Part shown: piece after piece, positions 14,701-27,900 of the stretch | Layout of the letters: each line of letters starts with the position of its first letter | Numbering within the stretch: position 1 is the stretch's first letter | Assembly (NCBI GenBank): GCA_000499405.2 | Contig: HG738139.1 | Coordinates: 1,492,170 to 1,556,169, forward strand | Source of the DNA: Onchocerca volvulus | Taxonomy: Eukaryota; Nematoda; Chromadorea; Rhabditida; Onchocercidae | Length of the DNA stretch: 64,000 nucleotides | Direction of reading: 5' to 3' | The notes under the pieces: model-generated | Told to the model about the DNA's origin: nothing | The model's database searches: none | The model's input: only the letters and a program-made list of their open reading frames with translations | Position numbers and translations under genes: made by a program

Positions 14701-16967
14701 AACTCGAAATATTTTTGATACAACTTCAAAGACAGTTCCACTCATTCGTTTTTCTAATTTCCCCTTGTACTGTTCTTTTAACTGCTCACTGAAAAAATTA
14801 GTAAAATTCCATTTCTTCCATCTTATTGAAAGCGCAAATATAATGTTAACAACAAATTCAATAATTGAAGGCATACGTTGTAAGGCCTAAATCCAGATCA
14901 ACCTCTTCGTCTTTCGAAAATTCAAGAACCAAAAAGTGATAGCGAGTTTGACCTTGACGAATCGGAGGGTTCAAACTTATCTTAAATATAGAAAATTAGA
15001 AATCCAAAAATAAAAACTGAACATATGAGTTACATATATAAAATGCTTAATATTTCTTGAGTAAGAAACAATATTTCTATTTACAAATTTAACAAAAGAA
15101 CTGAATAACTGAAAAATTACCACGAAATACATATGACGCCCATCTTTGTGGGGCAATAAAAATAGTCTCATTATCGTGCGAATTGGAATTTTGTAATCAT
15201 ATGTTTTCCCATGCAACGACAAATACTTTTGATAGACCTTAATATCGTATCGACCACTGCAAATATTTTAATAGATTAAGATCTTAAAATAGACCACAGA
15301 CTTGAATTGTCATATACACTTCAATTCATTTCATAAGACAATATGCCATCTGATCCTGTCTTATAAAATTTTAAAAGTAAAAAAAACTTCGTTACCGAGG
15401 TGTTGTGCAGAGGATCTGTTGCAAAATCGCTACCGGTTGATCTGTTTCCGTTTCAATTCCAGCATATTGCATTACAGCCCGTCGGAATTCCTGCAAAAAA
15501 GACATATCTTTTTTTAATGACGGTAGCTAGAAATGAAACAAAAAACCTACAGAAATCGCATAAAGAGTTCCGATTTTAAAGATCTTAAAAACAATTGTAT
15601 AATTAAGCTCGACTTAATGAAACAACGAAAAGTACTTCTACTGGATCAATATCTTCATCAGCATCTGGATCTGTTGGAATATGAAAACGCATTTCCATCA
15701 ATGATACGGAACAATCATCATTTTGATGAAATTCCAAAGCTGCTTCACTTTTTCCAGCTGTGCAATTACTTACAGTGTTGAGCGGAATTTCGAAGCATGG
15801 TTTATCGTCCACTTCAAATTCGAGTACTTGTCCTGCAACAAGTCCTAATCAAATGGAAATATTGCATTAAAAAATTCTACCAAATGAAATTCAAATTTCT
15901 ACCAAAATTCTACTGAATGAAAGTAATCAGAACAGGAAAAAAAAACCTGATAATTATAGCAAGAAAAAATTTACCTTTCACTTCCACTTTCCCATAATTC
16001 CAGCCTTTAATACACTGTTCAACTGGATCAACATCAATATTCCATCTATCAAGAGCAAATTTTTTGATTTCTTCAAAGTCCTATAATTAAAAGTTCAAAC
16101 CTCTTAGCAACAGAAAGATATGAAAGCAGAGAATGTTAATAAAAAGAATATATTTTCAAAACTTAAAATGAACATTTTTGCCATATAAAGAACAAAACTT
16201 GCTACACCTTTTCAGCGAATCCACCGAAACGATGACGAATTCCAGAAGACAGGCATATTCGTATACCAGGCTTATTCCCAATTCGCATCCAATCTATTTT
16301 TTCGATTTCTGATGAATTGATTGTTTGCAATCGGTTATTTTTCATATTTTTAAAATTTATTAGCGAATCGCCCAATTTGATCCGTCCATGATGCTGCAAA
16401 AAACCAGTATGTGGAAAAACTGAATCTTAAGAAATCATCAAAATTTCAACTTTTCTGATTTTTGATGTTTCAGTGAATTCGACTTTTCGTAAATTAAAAT
16501 TACACATACACTTGACTAAGAAATAAACTTTTACTTGTTAGTTCCAATGCTATGTTTTTTATTGACTTAACTCAAAAATTATGCTTACCTAGTTCAGTGT
16601 TATATTCACCTAGCTTAGCGATATATTAGCTAATTCCAACTTCATTCATATCGTTCCAATACCATCATTATCCAGGTCAAGCTTTCAAGTATAATAATTG
16701 CCTAATTCAACCTGCACTTGTTTTCCTGACATCAAAATTGATTCACATCGAAATTGCACGGTTTCACTATATCATCTTCGTCTACACCATTTATCATTTG
16801 CTTTTCTGCCTCATCTGCATATCTATATTTATTTCTGCCTTATCTATATTTATCCTATTCCAATACTTCTACATATCCTAACTCTCCGCTAAACTAATAA
16901 AGAAAAAAAAAAATACCATTATGCCCATATGCTCCTGATAGATATTGTTGTATTCCAGTTCTGTCAT
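11743..16967 (-). CDS. SSRP1: FACT complex subunit SSRP1 (histone chaperone, HMG box)
   Basis: Multi-exon gene. SSRP1 pairs with SPT16 in FACT, which opens and rebuilds nucleosomes during transcription and replication. The first exon (16917-16967) reads [17 protein letters not shown] and the next begins [15 protein letters not shown]. Then follow the structure-recognition and Pob3 PH domains ([76 protein letters not shown]), the Rtt106-like middle ([32 protein letters not shown]), an acidic serine-rich tract (about 13880-13320) and a single HMG box ([18 protein letters not shown] to [12 protein letters not shown], about 12960-12620). The C-terminus ends in an acidic NDSNNEDDD before TGA at 11743-11745. 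Domain order and content match animal SSRP1 throughout. Small exons near the acidic tract are approximate. Confidence 0.95.
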
Positions 16968-17700
16968 ATCAAATTTCAAAAAGAGTTACCAGCGAAATAC
17001 TGAAATAAATCATCTAATTGTTAAGTGATACGTTGAAACTAGTTCCTCTTCTAACGTTTGTAACATGACAGATTAAATTTTAAGGGAAAAAAATTGAAAA
17101 TAATAGAAATAAAGCTATCATCAAAAACCTTTAATTAAAATTTGAAGTGGAACAATCCGATGATTTTTGATATCATAAAATACTTTGAAAAAAAAAAAAA
17201 ATTCCCAAGTATAGTTATTTTCGAAAACTTCAAAAGCAAAAAAAGCAAAAGAACAAATAAATAAAACTATTATTGAAAGAAGAAAGAATAAAACAAGTAA
17301 TTCGGATAACATCACATAAGTATCATTACATTAAGAAGAGAATTTTTAGAAAAATTAGTAAGTTTAACAATAAAATTGAATAGTGATAGACAATTACCTA
17401 CTATAAAAATTATCAGCTTTATTATAGCAGCATATTTTGGACGAAATAAATTAAGGCAAAAGTAAGTCGACTAGACAAATACGCGGAAAAGAAGTGTAAA
17501 TATAGTAAATATTAGCTGGACTGCACCTAGTATGGCAATACATGACTGGGTAAAGCTAGTCTATATAAATAAAAATGTATATGGAGGTTTTAATCAATTG
17601 CATGTTCAATGGCAAGTTCAAAGCGGAATGAGCAATTCTTCCATCTGATAGCAATATTGCAACTATTCCGGATGATGCAAAAGCTAAGCTAATGTCATTT
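16968..17700. other. SSRP1 upstream region, no gene seen
   Basis: AT-rich sequence upstream of the SSRP1 start codon, presumably holding its promoter and 5' leader. The minus-strand open stretch at 17121-17315 is hydrophobic and low in complexity and is not supported as a gene. The decayed Helitron begins near 17700. Confidence 0.4.
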
Positions 17701-18330
17701 TAGGATCGAATTGTTGCCAAAATCAATCTAATTAGGGACCATTTCTTCTGATGCATCTATGAAAACGATTTCTCCAACTCTATTATTGACAATTAGCAGG
17801 GAGCTGGCTTTATAATAAATTTGTCCTTTCACTTTGAAAGTTGGCATGAATTGAACTGCTATAATTTCTGCATCAAGACGTCATTTGCAAACAGGAGTTG
17901 TATTTCCCGATTTTAGAAATCTTTGATTTGACGGTATATCTGCAAGCCAAGCTTTTAATGGCTCTGATGGTTCTCCAAGTTGAGACAGTTTAATTTTTTC
18001 GGCGGCGCAACACATTTTCTTTCATTTCTCCATTAGATTTTAGAACCTTGCAATGAGAACACATTTCAGTCATGGTACCGATGAGAAAAAGCTGACCCAA
18101 CTATAACTATCAGCTGGATTGTACCGGAATGCAAGGCGATTATAATCGCGTAATTGTTGAACACGAAGTCGTATTTGACGCTGATCTGCTGTTTCTTATT
18201 GACGTCTTTCAGCCACTTTAAGCCGTGCTCGAAAACGTGTATCCTGAAGTCTCTGCTGCTTTCTCGGTAGTTATTTGAGCCATTCTTTCGCTCATTCGTT
18301 GAAGCCCATTCAACCTCCATTTGTTTGCAA
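17700..18330 (-). mobile_element. Decayed Helitron, N-terminal part of Rep/helicase ORF
   Basis: The minus strand carries the start of a Helitron transposase with frameshifts and stops. In order: an arginine-rich repeat (RMSERMAQITTEKAAE, about 18300-18255; RARLKVAERRQ, stop, ETADQRQIRL, about 18235-18165), RDYNRLAFRYNPADSYSWVS (about 18150-18095), MTEMCSHCKVLKSNGEM (about 18074-18024), MCCAAEKIKLSQLGEPSEPL followed by KAWLADIPSNQRFLKSG (about 18015-17915), and FMPTFKVKGQIYYKASSLL (about 17855-17795). These match the Helitron-like N-terminal domain of eukaryotic Helitrons, which has the CxxC and CCxxGK motifs and the later F-x-PTFKVQGQ-x-YH pattern. It is not functional. The 3' part, with Rep and helicase, is missing here. 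Confidence 0.85.
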
Positions 18331-18711
18331 TCAATTGCAGTAATGCATCCATTCTGCGATTACAATGACTAAGTTTCATCTTCTGCTAGGCATTATTTAG
18401 ATGAACTATAGGAGATCAATTACATCTGAACTATCCTCGAAATTGATTTGCGACTGAATTTGAACTTGAACTCCTGTTGCGGTCGAATTGGATGACTAAA
18501 ACTGACGCAAGCTCCGAAGTCTTGACCCTTTAAATCCTTCGGGAGTCCTCCTCCTTCAGTATGTCGCTTTATGATTTGTTGGCGGCAAACATATTTATCC
18601 TCCCGGTTTATTGGTCCCTTTGAAACTATGTCGCGCTGTTAAAACTTTAATATTCCCTATTTACCATGATTTCCCCTTTGTCGGGGAAAAAGATCTGACA
18701 GTTTGTAATTT

Positions 18712-18825
18712 GATTTGTAGTTTAATTGGATTGGAGATTGCTTCTCTTCGCTATTGTGAGTCACCTAAGTCAGCAAATGCCTTTACTGAGTTCATACGAT
18801 ATAAGCAATATCGCGCTTATAAAAG
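18712..18825 (+). repeat. Dispersed repeat, copy 2, with terminal hairpin
   Basis: Second copy of the 329-455 repeat. The right end bears CGATAT (18797-18802) and ATATCG (18808-18813) around an AAGCA loop, the same place as the hairpin in copy 1 although loop and flanks differ. It sits about 400 bp upstream of the Helitron ORF remnant in that element's orientation, so it may be its 5' region. Confidence 0.5.
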
Positions 18826-18849
18826 AGTAAAAAATAAATAAAAAATATA

Positions 18850-20805
18850 CAAATAATTAAGACATTAATTATCATTTGAATGCTCACTGTGGTTGCCGTA
18901 CTTTCCTTTTGTAACTTTGTCCTCTTTCAACTTCACCACTGCTGTTGCTCCTGCTCAACTATCGCTCATGCTGTTGAAATTGTCTTCAAAATTGAACTGC
19001 TGCTGATACTGATCCTATTGACACAACCTCGAAATTTTAACTCAAAAAGCCCCTTTTCATGAGGATAATTTTATTTATATAGATACTAAACAAGTTAATT
19101 GCCAAAAATATATTGGAAGAAGTTAGTCAAAAAATGTAAATAAACCGAGATAAACAAACAAGTAAACAAAGCATAATGTTTACAGACAGAAACCTAACCG
19201 TATAGGCAATTTAGCATCTACGAAACCAAAAAATTGGAGCAATTCTTTTCTTACTCTTAATTTTCAATCCCTATCCATTTTGACATTTCTTTCCCGTCCT
19301 AAATCACTGGCACCCTGCACTCTTTCGCGTTCTCCATCTCTCAGTTTTTATCACTCTCGCATTTTCCCTCGCCCCTTCATTTTTCTTTTTCTCCTCTCAT
19401 TTCATCCCCTTCCAATTACTTTCTCCACTGCCTTTCTTTTCCCCTTAGAGAGAGAGAGAGAGAGAATAAAGAAAAGCCGGGAAAATTGAAAGACGATCAG
19501 ATTTCACAAAACATAATACCGTGGACTGTTATGAAAATAACTCTCCCAATAATTGAACAATTTTTGAAGCCTGGATAAAATGCTTGTTTGTTGCTATTAT
19601 ACACTACTGGTTACCCTGAAAAGGATACGCTAGACATATGATTAAATTCTTCCGCGACACACAGCAAAAAAAAATAGTGATAAATCAGATTGAAATGTTA
19701 AAGCAATTCAAATTCTCACTAAATTTCACTATAACAATAATCTGTCGATGATTCATGATTCCGAGGAAAATCAGTATCTTTTTATACTTAACTATAATTT
19801 TAGATACATGTGAAAGAATCATAACAAGTTTTCTTTTTTCATGAATTTGCAAGATACACATGCAGACATTTTTTCTTCTGAATAAGAATCGACAGAAGTA
19901 AATGTGCATTGATAGAGATAAATAATATATTTAAATGAGATTATATTTCATTCAGTGATATTGTCATACAAATATTATGCAATAAATCATTTCCAGCAAG
20001 TTTTCCCTCAATATATCAGAAACTCCGAAAAGTGAGAAAAAAGAGGGACAAGCGGAAAAACTTATTAAGGCATGAAATTTTCTTCGATAAAAGCTAAAGT
20101 GTAAAAAAGGCAGAAGAATTTTGTAAAATTAAATTGACAGATTCTCGGATTCTGCAAAATAATTCATTCTTCTTCCAAGGTAATTTCTCGGAAGAATTAC
20201 ATTATATACGCGTATAACCTGTGAAGAGTACTACCGAAATTAGCGCTAGACTAACGACTATTTGTGATCGCTTGAAACAATGAGCAAAGAATTGATGAAA
20301 TAATTGCTGGCATTGTCCTTGTTTACAATCAAGACATAACATTAAAAATAATAATTCCAAACTTCAGTTTGAAACAATAGAGTTTCAAATTGTTAAGTCC
20401 TTAAAATCCATTCAAATTATACTAAATATATATTGCTTGATTACTTTAGAAATCCCATAAGACTACCAATAAAAACGAAAAAAGATAATTTCTTAAGTTA
20501 CATCGCTTCCTTCGCTTTTATGAAATATTAAAATATACAGCACTTTTTTAATAAAAATACTAAATTTGCGAATATATGTTCTGCGAATACATACTTTTAT
20601 TCTCTTGACCTGCTTCAAAATTAACCATTTAGTTATTGTTTCAGCAGAGAGCTCTCCTGCTGTCTATTTCTTGACAAATGTCTTTAGTCACTTCTCTCCA
20701 AAGATTTGATAAAATTTCATCAATTTTCAAAAGAATATGTGGTATAAAATTTGCGCAGTGTAATTTTAACAATTTTCCAGAAAGCAAAAATTGCTTAAAA
20801 TCTGG
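18850..20805. other. Spacer with pyrimidine-rich tract and GA repeat
   Basis: No exon was recognised. 19260-19460 is a strongly pyrimidine-rich tract ending in an (AG)n run at about 19446-19465. Open stretches at 19280-19489 and 18880-19062 are low-complexity shadows of it. 19500-20800 is ordinary AT-rich sequence ending at the 3' side of CED-6. Confidence 0.5.
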
Positions 20806-23800
20806 TCAAGTATGACCATTTTGCGCGGCTTTTGTTTGATCCTTTTCACCGGTATTTGTTTCTGGAGACTGAACTGTTGTACTATAAATATTGTGCAGAT
20901 CACGTGCTGCATCACCCGTATCACCCATTGCTAAAATTCCGGAAGCAAACCCATCTCGTAATTCCGTTAATCGTTTGTCCACCTGAAAAGCAACAATAGC
21001 TACAAATATATAACTCCAGAATAATCAAAAAATAAGCCATTCTTCTCAGATACCACATCATGAATTTAGTCTGATATTCCCATGAAAATTCCAGAAATTT
21101 CGGATTATTCTTGCCACACGAAAGTTTGCTTTTTTACTAAACTAGTAAAAATCAATCCGAAAAAAAGAGATCACAGTTTCAGGAAAACAATAGCATGTAT
21201 AACATTGTTATTCAATATATAAAGTGTTGAGTTAGCCTTTTCTTACTCTAAAAAAAGAGATTCAAATTTCTTACTATTGATAACATCTCATCGAATTGTT
21301 CCGGTGTTGGTTCGTGTTCTGAAGTAGATGGCACATCGGAAAATGGCTTCCGCTCCAGACTCTACAAAACAAAAAAAGATTTATTGGAGAAGATGTAGAA
21401 GAAATTCACTAGTCACGTGTGTAATTCATGTGGTTCTCTTTCGAGAAATTGGACAAAAATGAAAAATTGGAAATGCTGTGATATATTAATGAATTAAACA
21501 GCTATATAATATTATTGAATCAAAAGTTGAGCAAAAGATAAATAAATGAATGAGCAAAAAGATATACAAGGACATCGTTCATGAAATCATCCCCAAAGGG
21601 ATCAAGGCCAAATTTATCTTTTTCTTTTTTCTCTCCTACTGCTACTTTTTTCCTTTCATCGGCGCGCGGATCAAATTCATCATCAAATAAATCTTCCATT
21701 TTATCCAGTTGCAAATTTTCTAAACGTCTCCCGACCTAAATCATTCAAAGTACTTTATAAATGAAATTATAAATGGTAAAACATTAAAGAGGATAGATGA
21801 TATCCTTGCTTCTACGGCTTATTTTTGCTTTAGAACTCGAGTATGTACCATCTAAAATCTCCCATTAAGAAGAATTTATAAAAATGATGAATCCCGCCGT
21901 AACATAATGCACTTTGTTGTAGTAAAACGTTATTTAGAAGAAACAATTTAAGAATCCTAAATCAAATAATTTCTACTTTAAAAAAAAATTAAAAGTGATT
22001 CATCAGCCAATGGCATCTTCCTGAAGTAAAACAGTTCATTTAAAAAATAAAATTCTAGTTCAGAAACTATTTTTCCCTATCTAACAAACTATTCTGAAAT
22101 TATTCGGTTCAATTCTAGCAAGATTTGTTGATCGAGATAATGCACTCCAATCCTATTGCTAATAATGTTAGAAAAAAAAAGAATGGAACAGGAATAAATT
22201 CTTTGCTAAGAAAACATTACTTTCCTTCAAAAGTCTTGCATCTAAGCAATTATGGTAAAAAATTATTTAATAAATCTGCTGCAAATTGCAAAACTGATAT
22301 GATTTTTATCAGTGATATAAAATTCAAAAAACCAAGGCTTTTACTAAGATATCACTTTCTTACTAATTAAAAAATGATAGATATAGTAAATGGATAATGT
22401 TTTAAGTCAAAAAAGCTGCACAGTGTCAAATGCTTCATCTAATCAGTTGCTAATCAGGATTTAAAAATGAAGTTTCGAAATTAAACAATTAGCTAGGATC
22501 GAACCTGTGGAAAATTTACAGTGGGATCACTTATCATCATAGCGTTCGTATGATTATTTATTATCGTAGTATTTGCATGATGTCTTCGTGGAATAGCTGG
22601 CGGTGGGACAATTGCGGGTATTATATCGTTCATTAAATTTGGTATGATTCCTGGAGGTGGTTCACGAGGCATCGGTGAAGTTGGTAGAGGTGGCACGGAA
22701 CTCTCCTATCAATTGAATTAGTCAAAAGAATTCATTGTAAACATCGGAACAGATTTAAAAAAATTTTTTTTAAACTTCGGAAGAATTCTTATTCTTTGGG
22801 ATGCTAAGGAAAATTGTACTGAAGAATGAACAACAAAAAACCTTTTGTTTTTGTTGTGCATAAAGTTTCTCCTTAAGCTCATTATTTTCTTGTTCCAATT
22901 CCGCTATTCGCTTCCTTAGCATAATTAACTGCTTTTTATTTTCCAAATCTCGACCATTTTTTTCCAGAAACTTCTGAAAGAAAACGGAAAAAAATGGACG
23001 CAAAGCAAACATGCGTTAAATATGAGTTAAAATCATATTACAGATAAAAACTTTAAATTTTAAGATTTCTGCAATTATCAAGTCCATCAATATTCGCTAC
23101 CAAATCTTCATGGATCATTTAAAGCTTGCAACAATTTATTCTAACTCGCAGCGTAGCTCATCTTGTATATGAGAATATAATTATGAAATCCTAATGTATA
23201 AAATAAACTGCCAAATTATTCACCCCTACTATTCAATGTCCAGTTAAAATTCTCAAATAATCTTACCTGATATGCAAGATCAAAAGCTTCTCCGATGGTG
23301 AGAGTAATCTGTTCTGCTAATTTCTCACTTAAAAAGACAAAACAATCGTGTCTTGTGGAGGATTCGGCCTTGGCAATAAATGAAAAAACTCTCTTATCCT
23401 GAAACATAATTCCTATTTGGTACAGAAAACATTAAATGCAAATATCATATGCGAACATTGAGTTGATTCCCAATCAATTAACTTCTTGTTTTTGAGGATG
23501 ATCATTCAACTATTTTTCTGGAACAGAACAGTAATCTACTTACCTATGTATCCTATGACTTACTAATCACCGGTATGTTCCTACTCTCATTCTTCCACTC
23601 GTCTGCTTTTCATGCCTTATTTCCGAGTGATATAAAAAAAAAAAAAAGATATTATAGGAGATAGGTTACCAATTTCTTAGATGCTATTTATTCATCTTAA
23701 TTGAAAAGATTGAATAAAGGGAAGCAAACTATTTACATATGTAAATATTCATGCATAAACAAAATCAATTTCTGGCAATTACTTTGCCAGCAAACAAGGC

Positions 23801-24837
23801 TAAAAAAAGGTTGTAAAAAAACTTTAACCTGCTTGTCATCGGCACAAAATGAAATTCGATGGAGGGGATATTTGAACAGAATCATTTTTGTTTTTGTTTC
23901 GATAACTGTTAAACCATCCACATTAATTTGCAAATCCACTTTTTTAAGCTTTGCTCCTGAATGCCCCGTAACTCCTCGACTCACCTGAATTGCTATGAGA
24001 ATATTAAAAGGGTATAGGATGTAGTCTTACTGATCGCTGGATTTTATTTTTGTTTTAAGATTTTGAGCAACGAAACTCAAAAATCTTTCCCAATATGTGT
24101 GATCGACTGTGGAAAGAATAGAACTCATCCTCAGTATTATCAATATTCAGAATACTTTTTTTTATCTGACTGTCAGAAAATATTATTCAATGTTTTTTCT
24201 TAAATCAGATCATACTTCGAAAAACGGAATTCTGAAATATGTTACGAATGCAGTTCGCCAAATGACACTTGTTATAAAATTTAAAACACTATTCTACGGC
24301 TAAAATTAAGACATCTTGAGAGATCGAAAGAAAAAAGAGATCAAAAATAAAAAAATTAAAGATTTGTAAAAAAAAAAAACAAAAATAAAAAAATTAAAGA
24401 ATAAAAAAAAAAAGAAAGAAAGAAACTTATTACTTGCAATTGAAACCGTATTGCATGAATAGCATCTCGAATAACATGCGTTCCTTTTGGTTCTGATACT
24501 TCCGCAAAACCAAGCATTTTTACGGAATATTCAACGCGACCATTTAGCAATACATCTATAAATAGTAAAATTTACCTTACCATTTCACGAAAGAAAAAAA
24601 AAAAAACTTCAGAATATTTTTAAAAGAGAAACGATTATGATGCTAGATGGTTCTGGAAATTTTCATCAAAATTGGAAATCAATAAATTAGCAAACCAGGT
24701 GGATGTATCCATTTGGATGAAGTATTACCAACATATCGAACTCCATTCGTATGATTCGATGAACTAGCAATGCTAAATGCTTGAGAACCAAGGGAACGTT
24801 TTATTGTATTATAAATTTCTTTTCCCTTTGAAGTCAT
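20806..24837 (-). CDS. ced-6: CED-6/GULP1 engulfment adaptor (PTB domain)
   Basis: About nine exons. CED-6/GULP1 is a cytoplasmic adaptor binding the NPxY motif of CED-1/LRP-type receptors during uptake of apoptotic cells. The N-terminus reads [16 protein letters not shown] with [20 protein letters not shown], and then [20 protein letters not shown]. The PTB fold continues through [56 protein letters not shown] and [18 protein letters not shown]. After it come a leucine-zipper coiled coil ([20 protein letters not shown]), a proline-rich stretch ([19 protein letters not shown]) and an acidic tail ([25 protein letters not shown]), ending [10 protein letters not shown] before TGA at 20806-20808. 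The PTB, leucine zipper and proline-rich order is the CED-6 architecture. The start has a TTTACAG acceptor 7 nt upstream, consistent with trans-splicing. Confidence 0.93.
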
Positions 24838-24942
24838 TTAATATCTGTAAATAAATATTACTTAATTAAATGTATATCAATTAACTAATTTTTCTTCGAA
24901 GGCATTTAATATCTGTAAATTCATATTAATTTAATTTCTTTT
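24820..24942 (-). promoter_or_regulatory. Duplicated trans-splice acceptor and start region of CED-6
   Basis: The block TTTACAG, ATATTAA, ATG (minus strand) at the CED-6 start is present twice, 68 bp apart, with ATGs at 24837 and 24905. The upstream copy opens a six-codon reading frame (MPSKKN, stop) resembling the true start MTSKGK. It could act as an alternative acceptor with a short upstream ORF. That role is inference; the duplication itself is visible. Confidence 0.6.
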
Positions 24943-27900
24943 TTTTGCTGATGTATAATAAATACATCAACAAAAAAGAAAAATAAAGGCACAAACAAAA
25001 TGGCAAACAGATAAGAGCAGATACAAAAATATTATAACAAAAAAGAAATGGAAAGAAAAAAACAGTCGAAAAAAATTTATAAAATAATAAATCTTGATAA
25101 AATAATCAATGACATTTAGTGCAGCGCATCATCTTTTTTACTTTTGCAATTTGTCAGAGTGAATGTTAGGAAGTCATGGGTGAAGGTCAACTTTTCCAAA
25201 GGTATTATTAATCGAACTATAAGATAGATTATTGATGTAAAATAATTGATGATAAATTCTAAAAGATAATAAAAATGAAACTTTAAAAAGTATATTTTTT
25301 AAAAGATAACAAATAATAATTAATCAATTAAATGAAAAAACACGAATTACCTAATGAATCGAGAAAAAAATGATTCAATATATCACAGCCATCTTTTATC
25401 CATTAAAAGTATTATCGGTAAAGAAAAAATAAAAAAACTAATATTTGCTCATAATTATGAGAAATAAATGTTTCAGCAAGAAAACGAGAAGTTGGTCGAA
25501 AAAAGTAATAAAGATAAAATCGAACTGTTGACAAATTATCCAGTCTTTCCAAACACTTTGTTTACTTTCGTGCAAAGCTAAAGAAATTTAGGCAATGTAA
25601 AATAAAGAGAGTAAGGATCAATGCAATACACATACCATTGTAAAGCAATTCGAAATTGCAATTCTCATCTACAATTCATATACATGGTAAGGAGAGATAT
25701 CAATTAATGGATATACAAAAAGGATTAACGATGATTTCTTAATGACCTCGGTGACCCCATCACACTGATCATTGTTTCTAATCTATTTATAATACAATAA
25801 TTATTATTGAAACGAGTTTAATATTACCCAAACTACATGATTTTATTTCAGGATAATAAAATTACTTCATCTTTATAGTTTTTTTTTTCCATCGTTTTAA
25901 ACAGGTTATTTAGAAATTTTCAGGAATGTGGAATTAAACTGATAAGAAATTCAAATTGAAACAAACTGAGAAGTTGAAAGAATGAGAAAGAAAGAGAAAA
26001 AATTTTTATCCTAAATTACCATATCTTTATAATCATTCTTCAGAAAAAAAATCACCTTTCATTACTAAACATACTAAAAAATCATCATTTTAACACAACT
26101 AATTCACATCATATAACTAGTGATAATATTGTTCACTTAATATCACCCAACTTAAACAATTTTCCCTATGTTTGAAACAAGCATCATTCTTCATTATCAA
26201 AAAACTGAAACGATAAACAACTCGATTTCATTTTGTCAAAAAAAAAAAAAAAAAGAAAAGAAAGGCAATAAGTCAAATTTTGCTTTTATTATAACTAAAA
26301 AATTTCATTTTCTCGAAAATAATATTCAGCAAATGATAATCTTATCTCAATATAAGTAATTTGTCATTTGTAAAACAGAAAAAAAAAACCCAATATACAT
26401 TACCCTAATTGATTAAGATCATATTCATTTCTGACCTTTTATTACTATTGTTACATTCACATATTTTATAATATTACCATCACTCACTGTTTGTCAATCT
26501 TCTCCATCTCATCATCTAATCCTAATCCAATTATTATCTTTTTGAAAAATCATTCATTTCAATATCTCATTTTATTTAATAATCAAACAATACTACATAT
26601 ACTTTATAGAGAATATCGATATATATATATCATATAAAAATTTCTTTATTTAAACATCCCTCAAAATATCTCACCACTAGTGTACATAATATTTTCTATT
26701 CATTGTCTTACTTACCTGAGGTACTATTATTACCTATAATATTCCTAATATATATAAAACATCGATACACACATATAAATATTTGTCTCTTCTTTGTCAC
26801 CAACTTCCTTTCCCGAACCTGTCTCTTCGATAATAATTACTAACACTAAATGAAATTTTCTAATTCAACCTACCTTCTCAATTCGATCACCATCAACTTC
26901 TTCCTGCACGGTATTATCCAATTAAATGCTATTGTTCTTATCATCTGCCAAACAATGCAACCATTGAAGACCATATGATTGGAAAATGGCACCATATTGG
27001 ACAATATATCAACATTATCCCCATCTGTCCTCTTGTTCCGCCACAATCAATACTACTATCAGTTACTACTTGTTTTTGCTATGGGTCACCAAACATTTAC
27101 AGACACAATGATTAGCGCTATCTATCAAATGTTTTAATGTTAAATTATGTTTCATTAACGGATGACATCAATCGATGACACATCAAGTGATGACATCAAT
27201 TGACTGTCAACTGATGATGAAAGATGAACTTGTTTTCACTCATAAGCTAAATAAATGTGCAAATAAGTAAATAGATTAATTGGATTTCATTTATCTTGCT
27301 TATTTATATAGTAAACAAACTTATTTAGTAAATAAAAGAGATAAATAAAAGTTAGTCGGATCACTTGTGAAACTACAGAGCAATTTATTAAGTTAATTAA
27401 TAAGTAAGCAAAGTTATCCAACGATATGGCGTCATATCATCTCAAGCAAATTGTAAGCATCTCAACAAATAATATTCCGAATTTGTCAACAATAACTTCT
27501 CATAAAATATTTTGAAAGTTCACTCCACTATTTGTTGTCTCATACTTCCTTATTTCGACTTCCATCACAAAGTTCGAACAAATTTCGCCTAAAATGAGAA
27601 ATTAAAATGTTTATATTTGCATATTAAAATCAGAACGTCTTTTGGATTTTTTGAATTCTTTTTTTGGATTTTTTGCATAACAAAAAAATCTAAAACATCT
27701 GCTGAGAAAAGTTATGAATCATAATTACCGATAATTACAAAAAAAATAAAAACAAAAGTGCAAATAGCTCTTAACAGATAGAGAATTCTATAAGTTATAA
27801 ATCATAATTACGGATAATTACGACAAAATTCAAACTGTGAAATATCACTAATACTGTTAAAGATCAATTACAAACAATCATTTCAGACGATTTGCTTGCA

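Noticed and set aside
19280..19489. 69-codon open stretch rich in Ser, Pro, Leu and Phe
   Set aside because: It lies wholly in a pyrimidine-rich tract ending in an AG repeat, so it is a compositional artefact.
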